Source of the DNA: Bacteroidales bacterium
GTDB taxonomy: Bacteria; Bacteroidota; Bacteroidia; Bacteroidales; Muribaculaceae
Length of the DNA: 64,000 nucleotides
Reading direction: 5' to 3'
Assembly: GCA_014800385.1 (NCBI GenBank)
Contig: JAAVGE010000018.1
Coordinates: 5,941 to 69,940 of the forward strand
Positions 20,301-29,395 of this stretch are shown piece after piece. How positions within the stretch are numbered: position 1 is the stretch's first letter; each line of letters begins with the position of its first letter. The position numbers and the translations under genes were made by a program. A model generated the notes under the pieces. That model saw nothing but the letters and a program-made list of their open reading frames with translations, was not told the DNA's origin and did not search any database.

Positions 20301-23280
20301 CCAGACTCCCGTATACAATGTGAATCTGCCCGAAGTTGCAGGTGCCACCATCAGCGGAGTGACCTCAACAGCAGTACGTGGCCGCGACCTCACAATCAAA
20401 GTGGTTCCCACCTCTGCCGCCAACCGCATCGACATGAGCATCAACGGCACTCAGGTTGTTAAAGAGGCTGCTTCAGTATCATACACCTTCGTGGTGATGC
20501 AGGATACCGACATCGACATCAATGTCTATGACCCCAAAGAAGCAGGTGCCGTAACCTACGCCATCAATCCCGGCGAACTCTACAAAGCCGTTACCGCTGA
20601 ATCTGTTCGCGCCAAGGTTATCGTAACCGGTCAGACCTATGCAAGCGACCTTAAAAACGCCTTCAACCAGGTCTTTGCTCAGAAAACCATCAAACGCCTT
20701 GACCTGTCAGGTCTGACAATCGTGGCTGACCCCACCAACGGAAACTACGCTGCCAACCAACTCCCCGCCGAAATGTTCTACAAAACTTCAGGCATAGGTC
20801 AGACAGTTCCCGTACTCGAAGAAATCATCCTCCCCAACACTGTTACCCGCATCGCTGACGGAGCATTCCTCAAATGTGCCAACATCAAGGAAATCACTCT
20901 CCCCGACTCACTCCAGGCAGCACCCGAAGTTGTGAAAACCGCATCAGGCGGCACCAAGAATGTGTTCGGACTCGGCAGCAACGCCTTCAGCGGATGCACC
21001 TCACTCCAGACCATCCGCATCCCCGGCGCTCCCGCAGTGGTTAACGGTCGCCAGATTGTGGCTCACCACAACCCCTACAGCACCTACACCCCCTCATTCT
21101 ACGCATACTACAACCTCGGTCACGAAGATCCCAAGAAAGTAACCGTGATCGTTCCCGAAGAATACCTGAATGTTTACCGCACCGCTTACAGCGACCGTAC
21201 CTACGGCAACCCCTGGAAAGATCATGGCTACAACATCCTCTCTGAATATCCCGTGTATGCAGTCAACTTCGATCCTACCCGCATCGCTCTGACCGACGAC
21301 AAGTTTGATGTTTCACGTGCAGCCGCTTTCCTCGGCGAGAACGTAACCGCAGAAAGCATCAAGGTGGAAGGCAAACTGAAACTCGCCAACCCCGCTACCG
21401 CCTGCATGGTGTTTGACAACGGAAAACCTGTTACCCCCGCCGCTGACGGCACCATCGACGTTGAGTTCTTCAACCCCGCCAAAAATGCTGAAGCAGCAGG
21501 CAACCACAACATCTCAGTGTTCTACACCTACGACCTTCCCTTCGCCACCACCTCTGACCTCTTCACCATCACCGAGCCTGAAGTAATCAACAACTCTGAA
21601 TACAAAGCAGGTGAATTCGACCGCACCGCAGCACAGGCTCCCGTTCTGAAGAATGTGGCAGAAAACTCCACCGTACGCTTCGGCATCAACTACAACTCAG
21701 AGCATGCCGCTGCAATGGAAACCAAAGTCATCGTAGGTATGCAGGAACTCACCGCTGACGAAGATGGTCTCTACTCTGTAAACATCGTCAACTCAGCCGA
21801 CACAGTGAAAATCTTCGCTATCCCCACCGACGGCGCAGTGCTCAACGCTAAGGAAATCGCTGCCATCAACCCCGACCACACCGCTGACATCACCACCGTG
21901 ACACTCACCGGCAACATCTCGGAAGATGATCTCGCTCAGGCTCTCTCATGCTTCCCCTCACTGGAAAACCTCGACCTCTCCGACATGGAAGGTTCACTCC
22001 CCGAAGGCGCATTCTCAGGCATGACCTCTCTGACCACAGTGGCTCTTCCTGAAACCGCCGCCATCACCGACAACATGTTCAACGGCTGCTCATCTCTTCT
22101 GTCAGTTGACATCCCCTCAACAGTGAACACCATCGGTAACGGTGCCTTCCAGGGCTGCGGCTCACTCGAGTCAATCATTCTGACCGGTATCGACGCCATC
22201 GGCGAAAACGCCTTCAACGGATGTGACAACCTCACCACCATCACCTTCCTGGCCGACGTTGCCCACGCTGACAACACCGCCGCTCCCATGACCCGCGCCG
22301 CACGCCGCGAAGCATTCCACAGCAAAGCGTTCGCCGGACTCAACCCCAACTGCATCGTCCTCCTCGACGAAGGTGTGACTCTCCCCGTAGCAGATGCCAA
22401 CGTCATCAACACCACCACCGGTGAAGTGACCGAAACTCTGGAAGACGGCACCGAAATGAAACGCGAAGGACGCATCTACACCGCTTCTGCCGACATCAAC
22501 TTCACTCAGGGTTATCCGCTGGCTATCCCCTACACCTTCACTATGATCGACGGCGCAACCGTAAGCATGCGTGCTGAAAACAGCAACTGGGGTGCAATCG
22601 TGGTTCCCTTCAACGCCGAAACCATCACCGACGGCATGGGCCAGAACGTTGAAATCAGCGAAGTGAGCGAATACACCTCCGCTACCTCAGACAAAAACCT
22701 TCTGTACACCCTCAAAGAAAATGGTGAAGCCCTCACCTCAACAGCAGAACTGAAAGCCAACACTCCCTATCTGCTCTACACCCTCAACGAAGGCGAAATC
22801 ATCTTCTCTGCAACATACGCCACAGTGCCCTCGACTCCCGCTGAAATCAGCGTAAACGGCAAAGAGTTCTCTCTCCACGCAACCTACTCAGCCGTTGAAC
22901 TTCCCGCAGCAAGCACCTACCTGCTCAACTCCGATGCTTCTGCCTTCATCCCCGCTGACAGCGACACCGAGAACATTGAAATCGCACCCTTCGGAATCTA
23001 TGCTACCGCCCCCGCTGCCGTAGCGGAAATCCTCACCGGACTCCCCGACACCACCCCCGGCGAATCAGCAGCAGAAATCATCGGCGACAATGTCGACACT
23101 CTGACCATCGCCACCGAAGGAAACATCCTGGTGATCTACTCTCCCGACCAGCGCACCGAAACAGTCTACACCCTTGACGGACGCGCAGTGAAAGAAATCA
23201 CCCTGATGCCCGGACGCAACGACATCTCACTCGGCATGAACGGATTCTTCATCATCGCCGACCAGAAACTGAAACTTTGA
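17395..23280 (+). CDS. Giant secreted C10 (streptopain-like) cysteine protease with BspA-type leucine-rich repeats and T9SS-type C-terminal sorting domain
   Basis: GCVGTAMATVMKFYQFP (Cys) and AGHAFVCDGYQ...HFNWGWGG (His) C10 motifs; LRR_5-like repeats (AFxGCxSLxxIxLP); C-terminus VYTLDGRAVKEITLMPGRNDISLGMNGFFII. Confidence 0.88.
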   Translation: MTKHLRRLVLAMLLTGSTLNSFSAKVTVEEARSIATDFVSSMTGKAPDSIRLKAVNTSTTPATPLYYIFNNADNTGFVIVSAETSATPVLGYSFDSSYPEAAAPQAMQWMMSGLEKEIRVAPAEQSPRTLNEFKKLAGKSARSTEPKLLSTAAWSQESPFNSLIPGKPLVGCVGTAMATVMKFYQFPVSGTGSFDGVDFNVVYNWNDMRNDNYRNGYTAAEGEAVATLMYHASKSIDTQYAMSGSSAYEVRVPAALSTYFGYDPGVSYKKRADVATQEAWDRIVKDEIDAGRPVIYCGQDVTAGHAFVCDGYQGDYLHFNWGWGGSANGYFLSTALNPTVSRQHHYNNLNTIIYNIKPGSGVIRNWSPIHITADGNQPGIGSNLSDLNSGDNFKVRVGNLKNLSYDNFSGKIAVALFDKNGAVKALLSNPANLNMESMATLYNGYIELNGCQLPAGITASDEDCIRMVTQANGSTDWLPVAGELPTVNELAVNAAPSTFAVTLPAAVAGVKIEGESSVIRGWDYSFKVTPENSDENVVTVKANGYVLTPGNNNSYIINNVREDQTVSVLVQKASEVKAKRSLWVETPGTLASLISDEESGTIKELSLFGSIDARDFAFMKNSMRLERVDLSGAYISAHGTDQANAIPRDAFRGVGSLKEVILPKSVNRLNNACFAQCGITTITLPASIKTYEYNIFVADTHLQHIYVGRETAEFINWCVLSGVKVNNLTLHVPSERAAENYRKAENWNTIANIIVDPIVESDDVLFAVMDNSDVKFDSETLPGTMKKGTEVSFKAEHIANNDNRMEVYANSTLLTPDAEGTFRTTLNTNTILHFGMIEPTEVLPTKSQWTLTAKNGSIGLLTDAVNVLPGQDFTIRVNALNIPSGMDQFYWAAALTDSKGNIKEFISPVNLWTAGPGDGFKMNVACRVSNSKVREGNEIRLVTSPNKKQWALVHGADETITASLPALNNQTPVYNVNLPEVAGATISGVTSTAVRGRDLTIKVVPTSAANRIDMSINGTQVVKEAASVSYTFVVMQDTDIDINVYDPKEAGAVTYAINPGELYKAVTAESVRAKVIVTGQTYASDLKNAFNQVFAQKTIKRLDLSGLTIVADPTNGNYAANQLPAEMFYKTSGIGQTVPVLEEIILPNTVTRIADGAFLKCANIKEITLPDSLQAAPEVVKTASGGTKNVFGLGSNAFSGCTSLQTIRIPGAPAVVNGRQIVAHHNPYSTYTPSFYAYYNLGHEDPKKVTVIVPEEYLNVYRTAYSDRTYGNPWKDHGYNILSEYPVYAVNFDPTRIALTDDKFDVSRAAAFLGENVTAESIKVEGKLKLANPATACMVFDNGKPVTPAADGTIDVEFFNPAKNAEAAGNHNISVFYTYDLPFATTSDLFTITEPEVINNSEYKAGEFDRTAAQAPVLKNVAENSTVRFGINYNSEHAAAMETKVIVGMQELTADEDGLYSVNIVNSADTVKIFAIPTDGAVLNAKEIAAINPDHTADITTVTLTGNISEDDLAQALSCFPSLENLDLSDMEGSLPEGAFSGMTSLTTVALPETAAITDNMFNGCSSLLSVDIPSTVNTIGNGAFQGCGSLESIILTGIDAIGENAFNGCDNLTTITFLADVAHADNTAAPMTRAARREAFHSKAFAGLNPNCIVLLDEGVTLPVADANVINTTTGEVTETLEDGTEMKREGRIYTASADINFTQGYPLAIPYTFTMIDGATVSMRAENSNWGAIVVPFNAETITDGMGQNVEISEVSEYTSATSDKNLLYTLKENGEALTSTAELKANTPYLLYTLNEGEIIFSATYATVPSTPAEISVNGKEFSLHATYSAVELPAASTYLLNSDASAFIPADSDTENIEIAPFGIYATAPAAVAEILTGLPDTTPGESAAEIIGDNVDTLTIATEGNILVIYSPDQRTETVYTLDGRAVKEITLMPGRNDISLGMNGFFIIADQKLKL

Positions 23281-23310
23281 TTGATTAATTAATTATACAC
23301 TTGATCTCCA

Positions 23311-23350
23311 GCCGGACTTGCCTGAGAAGGTAGGTCCGGCATAACTTTTT
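23311..23350 (+). terminator. Intrinsic terminator of the C10 protease gene
   Basis: gccggac...gtccggc followed by ataacttttt. Confidence 0.6.
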
Positions 23351-23352
23351 CC

Positions 23353-23401
23353 CAAAGACCCTAATGACCCCAAAGACCTTAGAGACCCTAAAGACCCTAA
23401 A
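23353..23401. repeat. Short tandem repeat, about 9-10-bp unit (aaagaccct)
   Basis: aaagaccctaatgaccccaaagaccttagagaccctaaagaccctaa. Confidence 0.75.
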
Positions 23402-23447
23402 AAATTTTTTTTAACACCAACATATAGCGAATATTGAATTTTTTCAG

Positions 23448-23455
23448 TAATTTTG
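23448..23455 (+). promoter_or_regulatory. -7 box TAATTTTG of pgk
   Basis: TAnnTTTG consensus 33 bp before the ATG. Confidence 0.5.
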
Positions 23456-23487
23456 CATCATAAGAAATTTTCAATAAAACTAACAAT

Positions 23488-24735
23488 ATGACAATCGACA
23501 ATTTCAACTTCAACGGCAAGAAGGCAATCGTACGTGTTGACTTCAATGTGCCCCTGGATGAAAACGGCAACATCACTGACGATACCCGTATCCGCGGTGC
23601 TCTCCCCACCCTGAAAAAAATCCTCGCCGACGGCGGTTCTCTCATCATCATGTCACACATGGGCAAACCCAAAGGCAAAGTGAACCCCAAACTTTCTCTG
23701 TCACAGATTAAGGATGCCGTGGCTAAATATCTGGAACGTCCCGTGGAATTCGCTGAAGACTGCGCTAAAGCCGCTGACAAGGCTGCCGCCCTCAAACCCG
23801 GCGAAGTGCTCCTTCTCGAAAACCTCCGTTTCTATCCTGAAGAAGAAGGCAAACCCGTAGGCATCGACAAAGAAGATCCCGCTTACGACGCTGCTAAAAA
23901 AGAAATGAAAGAACGTCAGAAAGAGTTCGCTAAAACTCTGGCAGGCTACGCTGATGTTTACGTGAACGATGCTTTCGGTACCGCTCACCGCCGTCACGCT
24001 TCTACCGCCGTTATCGCTGACTACTTCGACGCTGACCACAAAATGCTCGGCTACCTGATGGAAAAAGAGGTTAAAGCCGTTGACAACATCCTCAGCGACA
24101 TCAAACACCCCTTCACCGCTATCATGGGTGGTTCAAAGGTGTCTACCAAAATCGGTATCATCGAAAACCTCATGGACAAGGTTGACAACCTCATCCTCTG
24201 CGGTGGTATGACATACACCTTCGCCAAAGCACTCGGTGGCAAAATCGGTATCTCCATCTGCGAGGACGACAAACTCCAACTCGCTCTGGACATCATCGAA
24301 AAAGCAAAACAGAAAGGCGTAAACCTGCTCCTCGCTGTTGACTGCGTTGCCGGCGATGCTTTCAAAAACGATGCAAACACCATGATCTGCTCTGTTAAGG
24401 AAATTCCCGACGGTTGGGAAGGTCTTGACATCGGTCCTGAAACAACCAAACTGTTCTGCGACGCTATCAAGAACGCTAAAACCATCCTCTGGAACGGTCC
24501 TGCAGGTGTATTCGAATTCGACAACTTCGCAAAAGGCTCACGTGCCATCGCTGAAGCCATCGTTGAAGCAACCAAAAACGGTGCATTCTCACTCGTCGGC
24601 GGCGGTGACTCTGTTGCCTGCGTCAACAAATTCGGTCTGGCTGACCAGGTAAGTTACGTTTCTACCGGTGGTGGTGCTCTTCTCGAAGCCATCGAAGGTA
24701 AAGTACTTCCCGGTATCGCTGCTATCCGTGGCTAA
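23488..24735 (+). CDS. pgk: Phosphoglycerate kinase
   Basis: [47 protein letters not shown] and GGGDSVA motifs. Confidence 0.98.
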   Translation: MTIDNFNFNGKKAIVRVDFNVPLDENGNITDDTRIRGALPTLKKILADGGSLIIMSHMGKPKGKVNPKLSLSQIKDAVAKYLERPVEFAEDCAKAADKAAALKPGEVLLLENLRFYPEEEGKPVGIDKEDPAYDAAKKEMKERQKEFAKTLAGYADVYVNDAFGTAHRRHASTAVIADYFDADHKMLGYLMEKEVKAVDNILSDIKHPFTAIMGGSKVSTKIGIIENLMDKVDNLILCGGMTYTFAKALGGKIGISICEDDKLQLALDIIEKAKQKGVNLLLAVDCVAGDAFKNDANTMICSVKEIPDGWEGLDIGPETTKLFCDAIKNAKTILWNGPAGVFEFDNFAKGSRAIAEAIVEATKNGAFSLVGGGDSVACVNKFGLADQVSYVSTGGGALLEAIEGKVLPGIAAIRG

Positions 24736-24756
24736 TAAATTTCCCACATAAACAAC

Positions 24757-24796
24757 AGAGATGGAACCATCGCGTTTCATCTCTGTTCTTTTTATA
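24757..24796 (+). terminator. Intrinsic terminator of pgk
   Basis: aacagagatgg...tcatctctgttcttttt. Confidence 0.75.
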
Positions 24797-24802
24797 AGTC
24801 CT

Positions 24803-25987
24803 ATGCAACTCCCACCTCAATTCAGCCAATTCGTCAGTGACCACCGCAAGGATGATGTGGTTAAACTCCGTTTGAAATACCATGGCAAAGAGCCGTGGAT
24901 GGATGATGCCGTCACCCACATTCAATCGCTGCAGAAGGCAGGTAAGAAATTTATCGACCCCGCGACCGGAGAAGATTTCACCCCGGCTCTGATGCTGATG
25001 CCACTGAGCGTGGAGCAGGCCACGGCCGTCGGCATAGCACGCCATCACCAACGCATGGTCAGAGAGGGGGACACAATCCTTGACATGACTTGCGGTCTGG
25101 GGATAGACTCAATGATGTTTGCCCGTGTGCCGGGTGTAACTCTCACCACCTGCGAACTGAATCCCGTTGCAGCACGTGCCGCACGTTTCAACTTCTCATC
25201 AATGGAAAATGTGACGGTGATAGAGGGTGACAGCGTGGAATATCTGCGTAACCACGACGGCAGGTTTGACCTCATCTTCATTGACCCCGCACGGCGCGAC
25301 AGCGGAGGCGGACGAGTATATAACATACGTCAGTGCACCCCGGACATTACCGCAATTCTCCCGCTGATGATGAGCAAATCCGACAGGATTCTCATCAAAC
25401 TTTCACCCATGATAGACATCACGCAGACGCTGCGTGACCTTGGTGTGGAGTGCCGTATACTCACTGTTGACGACCGTCATGAGTGTAAAGAAATATTGGT
25501 TGACATCGACTGCCCCCGGGACACCCCCTCATCGGTAACCGTCATAAACGGCAACAAGGAGTTCGGTTTTACGCCTGAAGAAGAACAGAAAGCAACTGCT
25601 ACTTACGCCACACCGGATGATCTTCACCCCGGAGCATGGCTCTACGAACCCTCCCCGGCTGCGATGCGAGCCGCTCCGTTTCATCTGCTTTCGGAAAAAT
25701 TCGGACTTAAAAAACTGCATCAGAACACTCATCTATATATAGGTCACGACAATCACGCAGCAGACCTTTTTCCAGGGAACGCCCGAAAGATTATCGATGT
25801 CATCGAACTTTCATCGTCCAACATCAAACAACTTGCAAAGCGTTATCCCACCCTTAACTTAGCCGTCCGAAACTACCCCTCCACCCCTGAGGAATTGCTC
25901 AAAAAAGCACGCATTCGCCAGGGGGGAGAACTCAAAGCCTTTGCCGTAACCACAACTTCGGGACGCCTTCTGATTGTGTGCGAGTGA
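24803..25987 (+). CDS. Class I SAM-dependent methyltransferase with THUMP-like domain
   Basis: ILDMTCGLGIDSMMFA (SAM motif), FIDPARRDSGGGRVYNI; start at internal ATG downstream of the pgk terminator. Confidence 0.8.
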   Translation: MQLPPQFSQFVSDHRKDDVVKLRLKYHGKEPWMDDAVTHIQSLQKAGKKFIDPATGEDFTPALMLMPLSVEQATAVGIARHHQRMVREGDTILDMTCGLGIDSMMFARVPGVTLTTCELNPVAARAARFNFSSMENVTVIEGDSVEYLRNHDGRFDLIFIDPARRDSGGGRVYNIRQCTPDITAILPLMMSKSDRILIKLSPMIDITQTLRDLGVECRILTVDDRHECKEILVDIDCPRDTPSSVTVINGNKEFGFTPEEEQKATATYATPDDLHPGAWLYEPSPAAMRAAPFHLLSEKFGLKKLHQNTHLYIGHDNHAADLFPGNARKIIDVIELSSSNIKQLAKRYPTLNLAVRNYPSTPEELLKKARIRQGGELKAFAVTTTSGRLLIVCE

Positions 25988-26082
25988 ACCTCTCATGGAG
26001 TTTAGCCGTGTTAAAATATGTTAAAAGGGGGAAATTTCGCTAATTTTAAATAAAAAAGGGCTGTTCTTAATACTTTTTTTGT

Positions 26083-26090
26083 TACATTTG
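26083..26090 (+). promoter_or_regulatory. -7 box TACATTTG of the glycogen cluster
   Basis: TAnnTTTG consensus upstream of 26157. Confidence 0.45.
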
Positions 26091-26156
26091 GAGGAGAAAA
26101 ACCTAATGTGTATTGTTTAATACACAAAACATAAAACGTATTATCATCCCATCAGA

Positions 26157-28103
26157 ATGAGTTATCTAAAGTTTGACAAAAAACTGATGATAAATCTCGA
26201 ACAGTCGCTTCCGAAAGAGATGTTGCGAACAAATAGGGCCGGTGCCTATCACTGCACCTCCATTGTTGACTGCAACACCCGCAAACAACACGGACTGCTC
26301 GTGATTCCGCTACCCGGACAGGACACCTACCGTCCGCACGTCCTGTTATCATCACTTGACGAAACCGTGATTCAACATGGGGCGCCCTTCAATCTGGGGC
26401 TCCATCGCTACCGCGGGGGCGTTTACTCCCCTAACGGACATAAATACATCCGTGAGTTTGACTGCGATGATGTTCCCCGCACCACGTATCGTGTGGGTGG
26501 CGTGATTCTTACCAAAGAAAAAATCTTCATTACCAAGGAGAACCGAATACTGATCCGCTACACTCTGGTTGACGCCCATTCCCCGACAACACTCTGTTTC
26601 CGCCCCTTCCTGGCCTTCCGTGACAGCAACTCACTCTGTATACAGAACGACAACATCAACGGCACGATGACCCCGGTGGCAAACGGCGTGTCATGCTGCC
26701 TCTACGAGGGATTCCCTACGCTGTTCATGCAATTCAGTCGAAAAGTGGAATGGGTTGATGACCCGAACTGGTACAACGGAATTGAATATGTCAAGGACCT
26801 GGAGCGCGGTGTCCCCTATTCCGAGGATCTTTATGTGCCCGGCTATTTCAGGCTCAACATCAAGAAAGGTGAATCTATCATCTTCTCGGCAGGGGTCGAT
26901 GAGATTTCGCCGCGCAATCTCACCAAACTCTATGAAACAGAGATTGCCACACGCACCAAGCGCACCTCCTTCTTCAACTGTCTGAAGAATGCCGCAAAGC
27001 AGTTCTATCTGACCGAAGGAAAGGATATGTATATGCTTTCCGGTTATCCCTGGGGAGTGATTCTGGCGCGTAACACCTTCATGTCGCTTCCCGGCAACAC
27101 ACTTGCCATCAACCATAAGGAGGATTTCGAAAAAATCATGGCCACGGCCCTCAAGGCTCTCCATGAATATTTCGCCACCGGTGTCCCCTCAAAAAAAATA
27201 CTCGGTATAGAACATCCCGACATACCCCTCTGGGCGGCCCGCGCCATTCAACTCTATGCCAAGAACGAGGGTATGGATGCCGCCCGTGCGCTCTACGCCA
27301 AGGATATGACCGACATGCTTGACTTTATCATCAGCGACGGTCACAACAACCTGCGCATGCACCCCGACGGACTGCTTACCACTAACGGCACCACTCAGGC
27401 AGTGTCATGGATGAACTCCCATCTTGACGGTCATCCGGTCATTCCCCGCACAGGCTATCTGGTTGAGTTCAACGCCTTGTGGTACAACGCCCTGATGTTC
27501 GCTGCAGAAATGCTTGAAGGCACTGAGAAATATGCAGCCAAGGCCGAAGAATACCGCAACATTGCCGAGCGGATGAAACAGCCGTTCATCGATATGTTCC
27601 TCAACGACTACGGCTACCTCTACGACTATGTTGACGGTCAGTTCGCCTCACCTGAGGTACGTCCCAACATGGTGATCGCCATCGGACTCGACTATTCTCC
27701 GCTCGATCGCCGTCAGCGCAAAGGTGTGCTTGATGTGGCCACACGCGAACTGCTCACCCCCAAGGGATTGCGTACGCTGTCGCCTAAAAGTTACGGCTAC
27801 CGTCCGTTCTATCTCGGCTCGCCCGAGGAGCGCGAACTCGCCCTGCATCAGGGTCCGGCACGTCCGTGGCTCATTGGATTCTATGCCGATGCCTACCTGC
27901 GTGTGTTCGGATTTTCGGGCATCAGTTACATCGACCGCATGCTGATCGGTTTCGAGGACGAGATGTCGCAAGGTTGCATAGGATCGCTGTCGCAACTCTA
28001 TGACGGTAATCCCCCCTTCAGCGGACGAGGCGCAATATCCCACGCCACCAACGTGGCCGAGGTGCTTCGAACCATCCGTACACTGAAAAAATTCAACGTC
28101 TAA
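26157..28103 (+). CDS. Glycogen debranching enzyme (amylo-alpha-1,6-glucosidase, GH133-like)
   Basis: RTNRAGAYHCTSIVDCNTRKQHGLLV; WMNSH.DGHPVIPRTGYLVEFNALWYNAL; DGNPPFSGRGAISHATNVAEVLR. Confidence 0.9.
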   Translation: MSYLKFDKKLMINLEQSLPKEMLRTNRAGAYHCTSIVDCNTRKQHGLLVIPLPGQDTYRPHVLLSSLDETVIQHGAPFNLGLHRYRGGVYSPNGHKYIREFDCDDVPRTTYRVGGVILTKEKIFITKENRILIRYTLVDAHSPTTLCFRPFLAFRDSNSLCIQNDNINGTMTPVANGVSCCLYEGFPTLFMQFSRKVEWVDDPNWYNGIEYVKDLERGVPYSEDLYVPGYFRLNIKKGESIIFSAGVDEISPRNLTKLYETEIATRTKRTSFFNCLKNAAKQFYLTEGKDMYMLSGYPWGVILARNTFMSLPGNTLAINHKEDFEKIMATALKALHEYFATGVPSKKILGIEHPDIPLWAARAIQLYAKNEGMDAARALYAKDMTDMLDFIISDGHNNLRMHPDGLLTTNGTTQAVSWMNSHLDGHPVIPRTGYLVEFNALWYNALMFAAEMLEGTEKYAAKAEEYRNIAERMKQPFIDMFLNDYGYLYDYVDGQFASPEVRPNMVIAIGLDYSPLDRRQRKGVLDVATRELLTPKGLRTLSPKSYGYRPFYLGSPEERELALHQGPARPWLIGFYADAYLRVFGFSGISYIDRMLIGFEDEMSQGCIGSLSQLYDGNPPFSGRGAISHATNVAEVLRTIRTLKKFNV

Positions 28104-28124
28104 CCCCTCAACACATAATATAAT

Positions 28125-29387
28125 ATGAAAGCATTAATGTTCGGCTGGGAGTTCCCGCCTCACATCCTGGGGGGATTAGGAACAGCAAGTTACGGCCTGA
28201 CCAAAGGTATGTGGGAGTGCGGCGACATGGACATAACATTCGTCATACCCAAACCTTTCGGCGACGAAGACCGCAGTTTCGCCCACATCATCGGTGCATC
28301 GCAGGTGCCGGTGGCATGGCGTGACGTAAGTTGGGACTATGTGGAGAGCCGTATCGGCAACCTTATGAGCCCCGATCTCTACTTCCGTCTGCGCGACCAC
28401 ATATATGCCGACTTCAACTACATGCGCACCAACGACTTAGGGTGCATTGAGTTTTCCGGCCGCTATCCCGACAACCTGCTGGAGGAGATAAACAACTACT
28501 CGATTATGGCCGGAGTGGTGGCCCGCACCATCGACTTTGACATTATCCACTCCCACGACTGGCTCACCTACCCTGCCGGCATCCATGCCAAGCAGGTGAC
28601 AGGCAAACCCCTGGTGATTCACGTGCATGCGACAGACTACGACCGCAGCCGCGGCAACGTCAACCCGACAGTGTTCAACATCGAGCGCGACGGAATGATT
28701 CATGCCGACCACATCATCACCGTGTCGGAACTGACCCGACGCACCGTCATTGAAAAATATGGCATCGACCCGGCCAAGGTGACCACCGTCCATAACGCCG
28801 TAGTGCCTCTGAGCGAGGACCTGCTGAATGTGCAGGTGGAGAAGCCGAAGGATAAGATTGTGACCTTCCTGGGACGTATAACAATGCAGAAAGGACCGGA
28901 ATATTTCGTGGAGGCAGCGGCAAGAGTGCTCAAACTCACCCCCAACGTGCGCTTCGTGATGGCCGGTTCAGGCGATATGATGGAGAAAATGATAGCATTA
29001 GCGGCAGAGCGCGGCATAGCCGACCGTTTCCACTTCCCCGGTTTTCAGAAAGGGAAGCAGGTCTACGAGATGCTCAAAGCCTCCGACGTCTACATCATGC
29101 CCTCCGTTTCCGAACCGTTCGGAATATCCCCGCTTGAGGCCATGCAGATGGGTGTACCGTCCATCATATCCAAGCAATCGGGATGCGCCGAAATCCTTGA
29201 CAACGTCATCAAGACCGACTACTGGGACATCGACGCCATGGCTGATGCCATCTACTCCATAATCACCTATCCGGCAATGTACGAACAACTCCGCGAGGAT
29301 GGTCTCAAGGAGGTCAACCAGATAACCTGGGACAAAGCCGGTGCCAAAGTAATCAAAATCTACAAAGACATTTTAGGTCAAAACTAA
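28125..29387 (+). CDS. Glycogen/starch synthase-like GT4 glycosyltransferase
   Basis: FGWEFPPHILGGLGTASYGLTKG; FLGRITMQKGPEYFVEAA; PSVSEPFGISPLEAM. Confidence 0.9.
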   Translation: MKALMFGWEFPPHILGGLGTASYGLTKGMWECGDMDITFVIPKPFGDEDRSFAHIIGASQVPVAWRDVSWDYVESRIGNLMSPDLYFRLRDHIYADFNYMRTNDLGCIEFSGRYPDNLLEEINNYSIMAGVVARTIDFDIIHSHDWLTYPAGIHAKQVTGKPLVIHVHATDYDRSRGNVNPTVFNIERDGMIHADHIITVSELTRRTVIEKYGIDPAKVTTVHNAVVPLSEDLLNVQVEKPKDKIVTFLGRITMQKGPEYFVEAAARVLKLTPNVRFVMAGSGDMMEKMIALAAERGIADRFHFPGFQKGKQVYEMLKASDVYIMPSVSEPFGISPLEAMQMGVPSIISKQSGCAEILDNVIKTDYWDIDAMADAIYSIITYPAMYEQLREDGLKEVNQITWDKAGAKVIKIYKDILGQN

Positions 29388-29395
29388 ACCCACCC

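Noticed and set aside
24051-24629. 192-aa minus-strand ORF
   Set aside because: Antisense to pgk; a product of codon bias.
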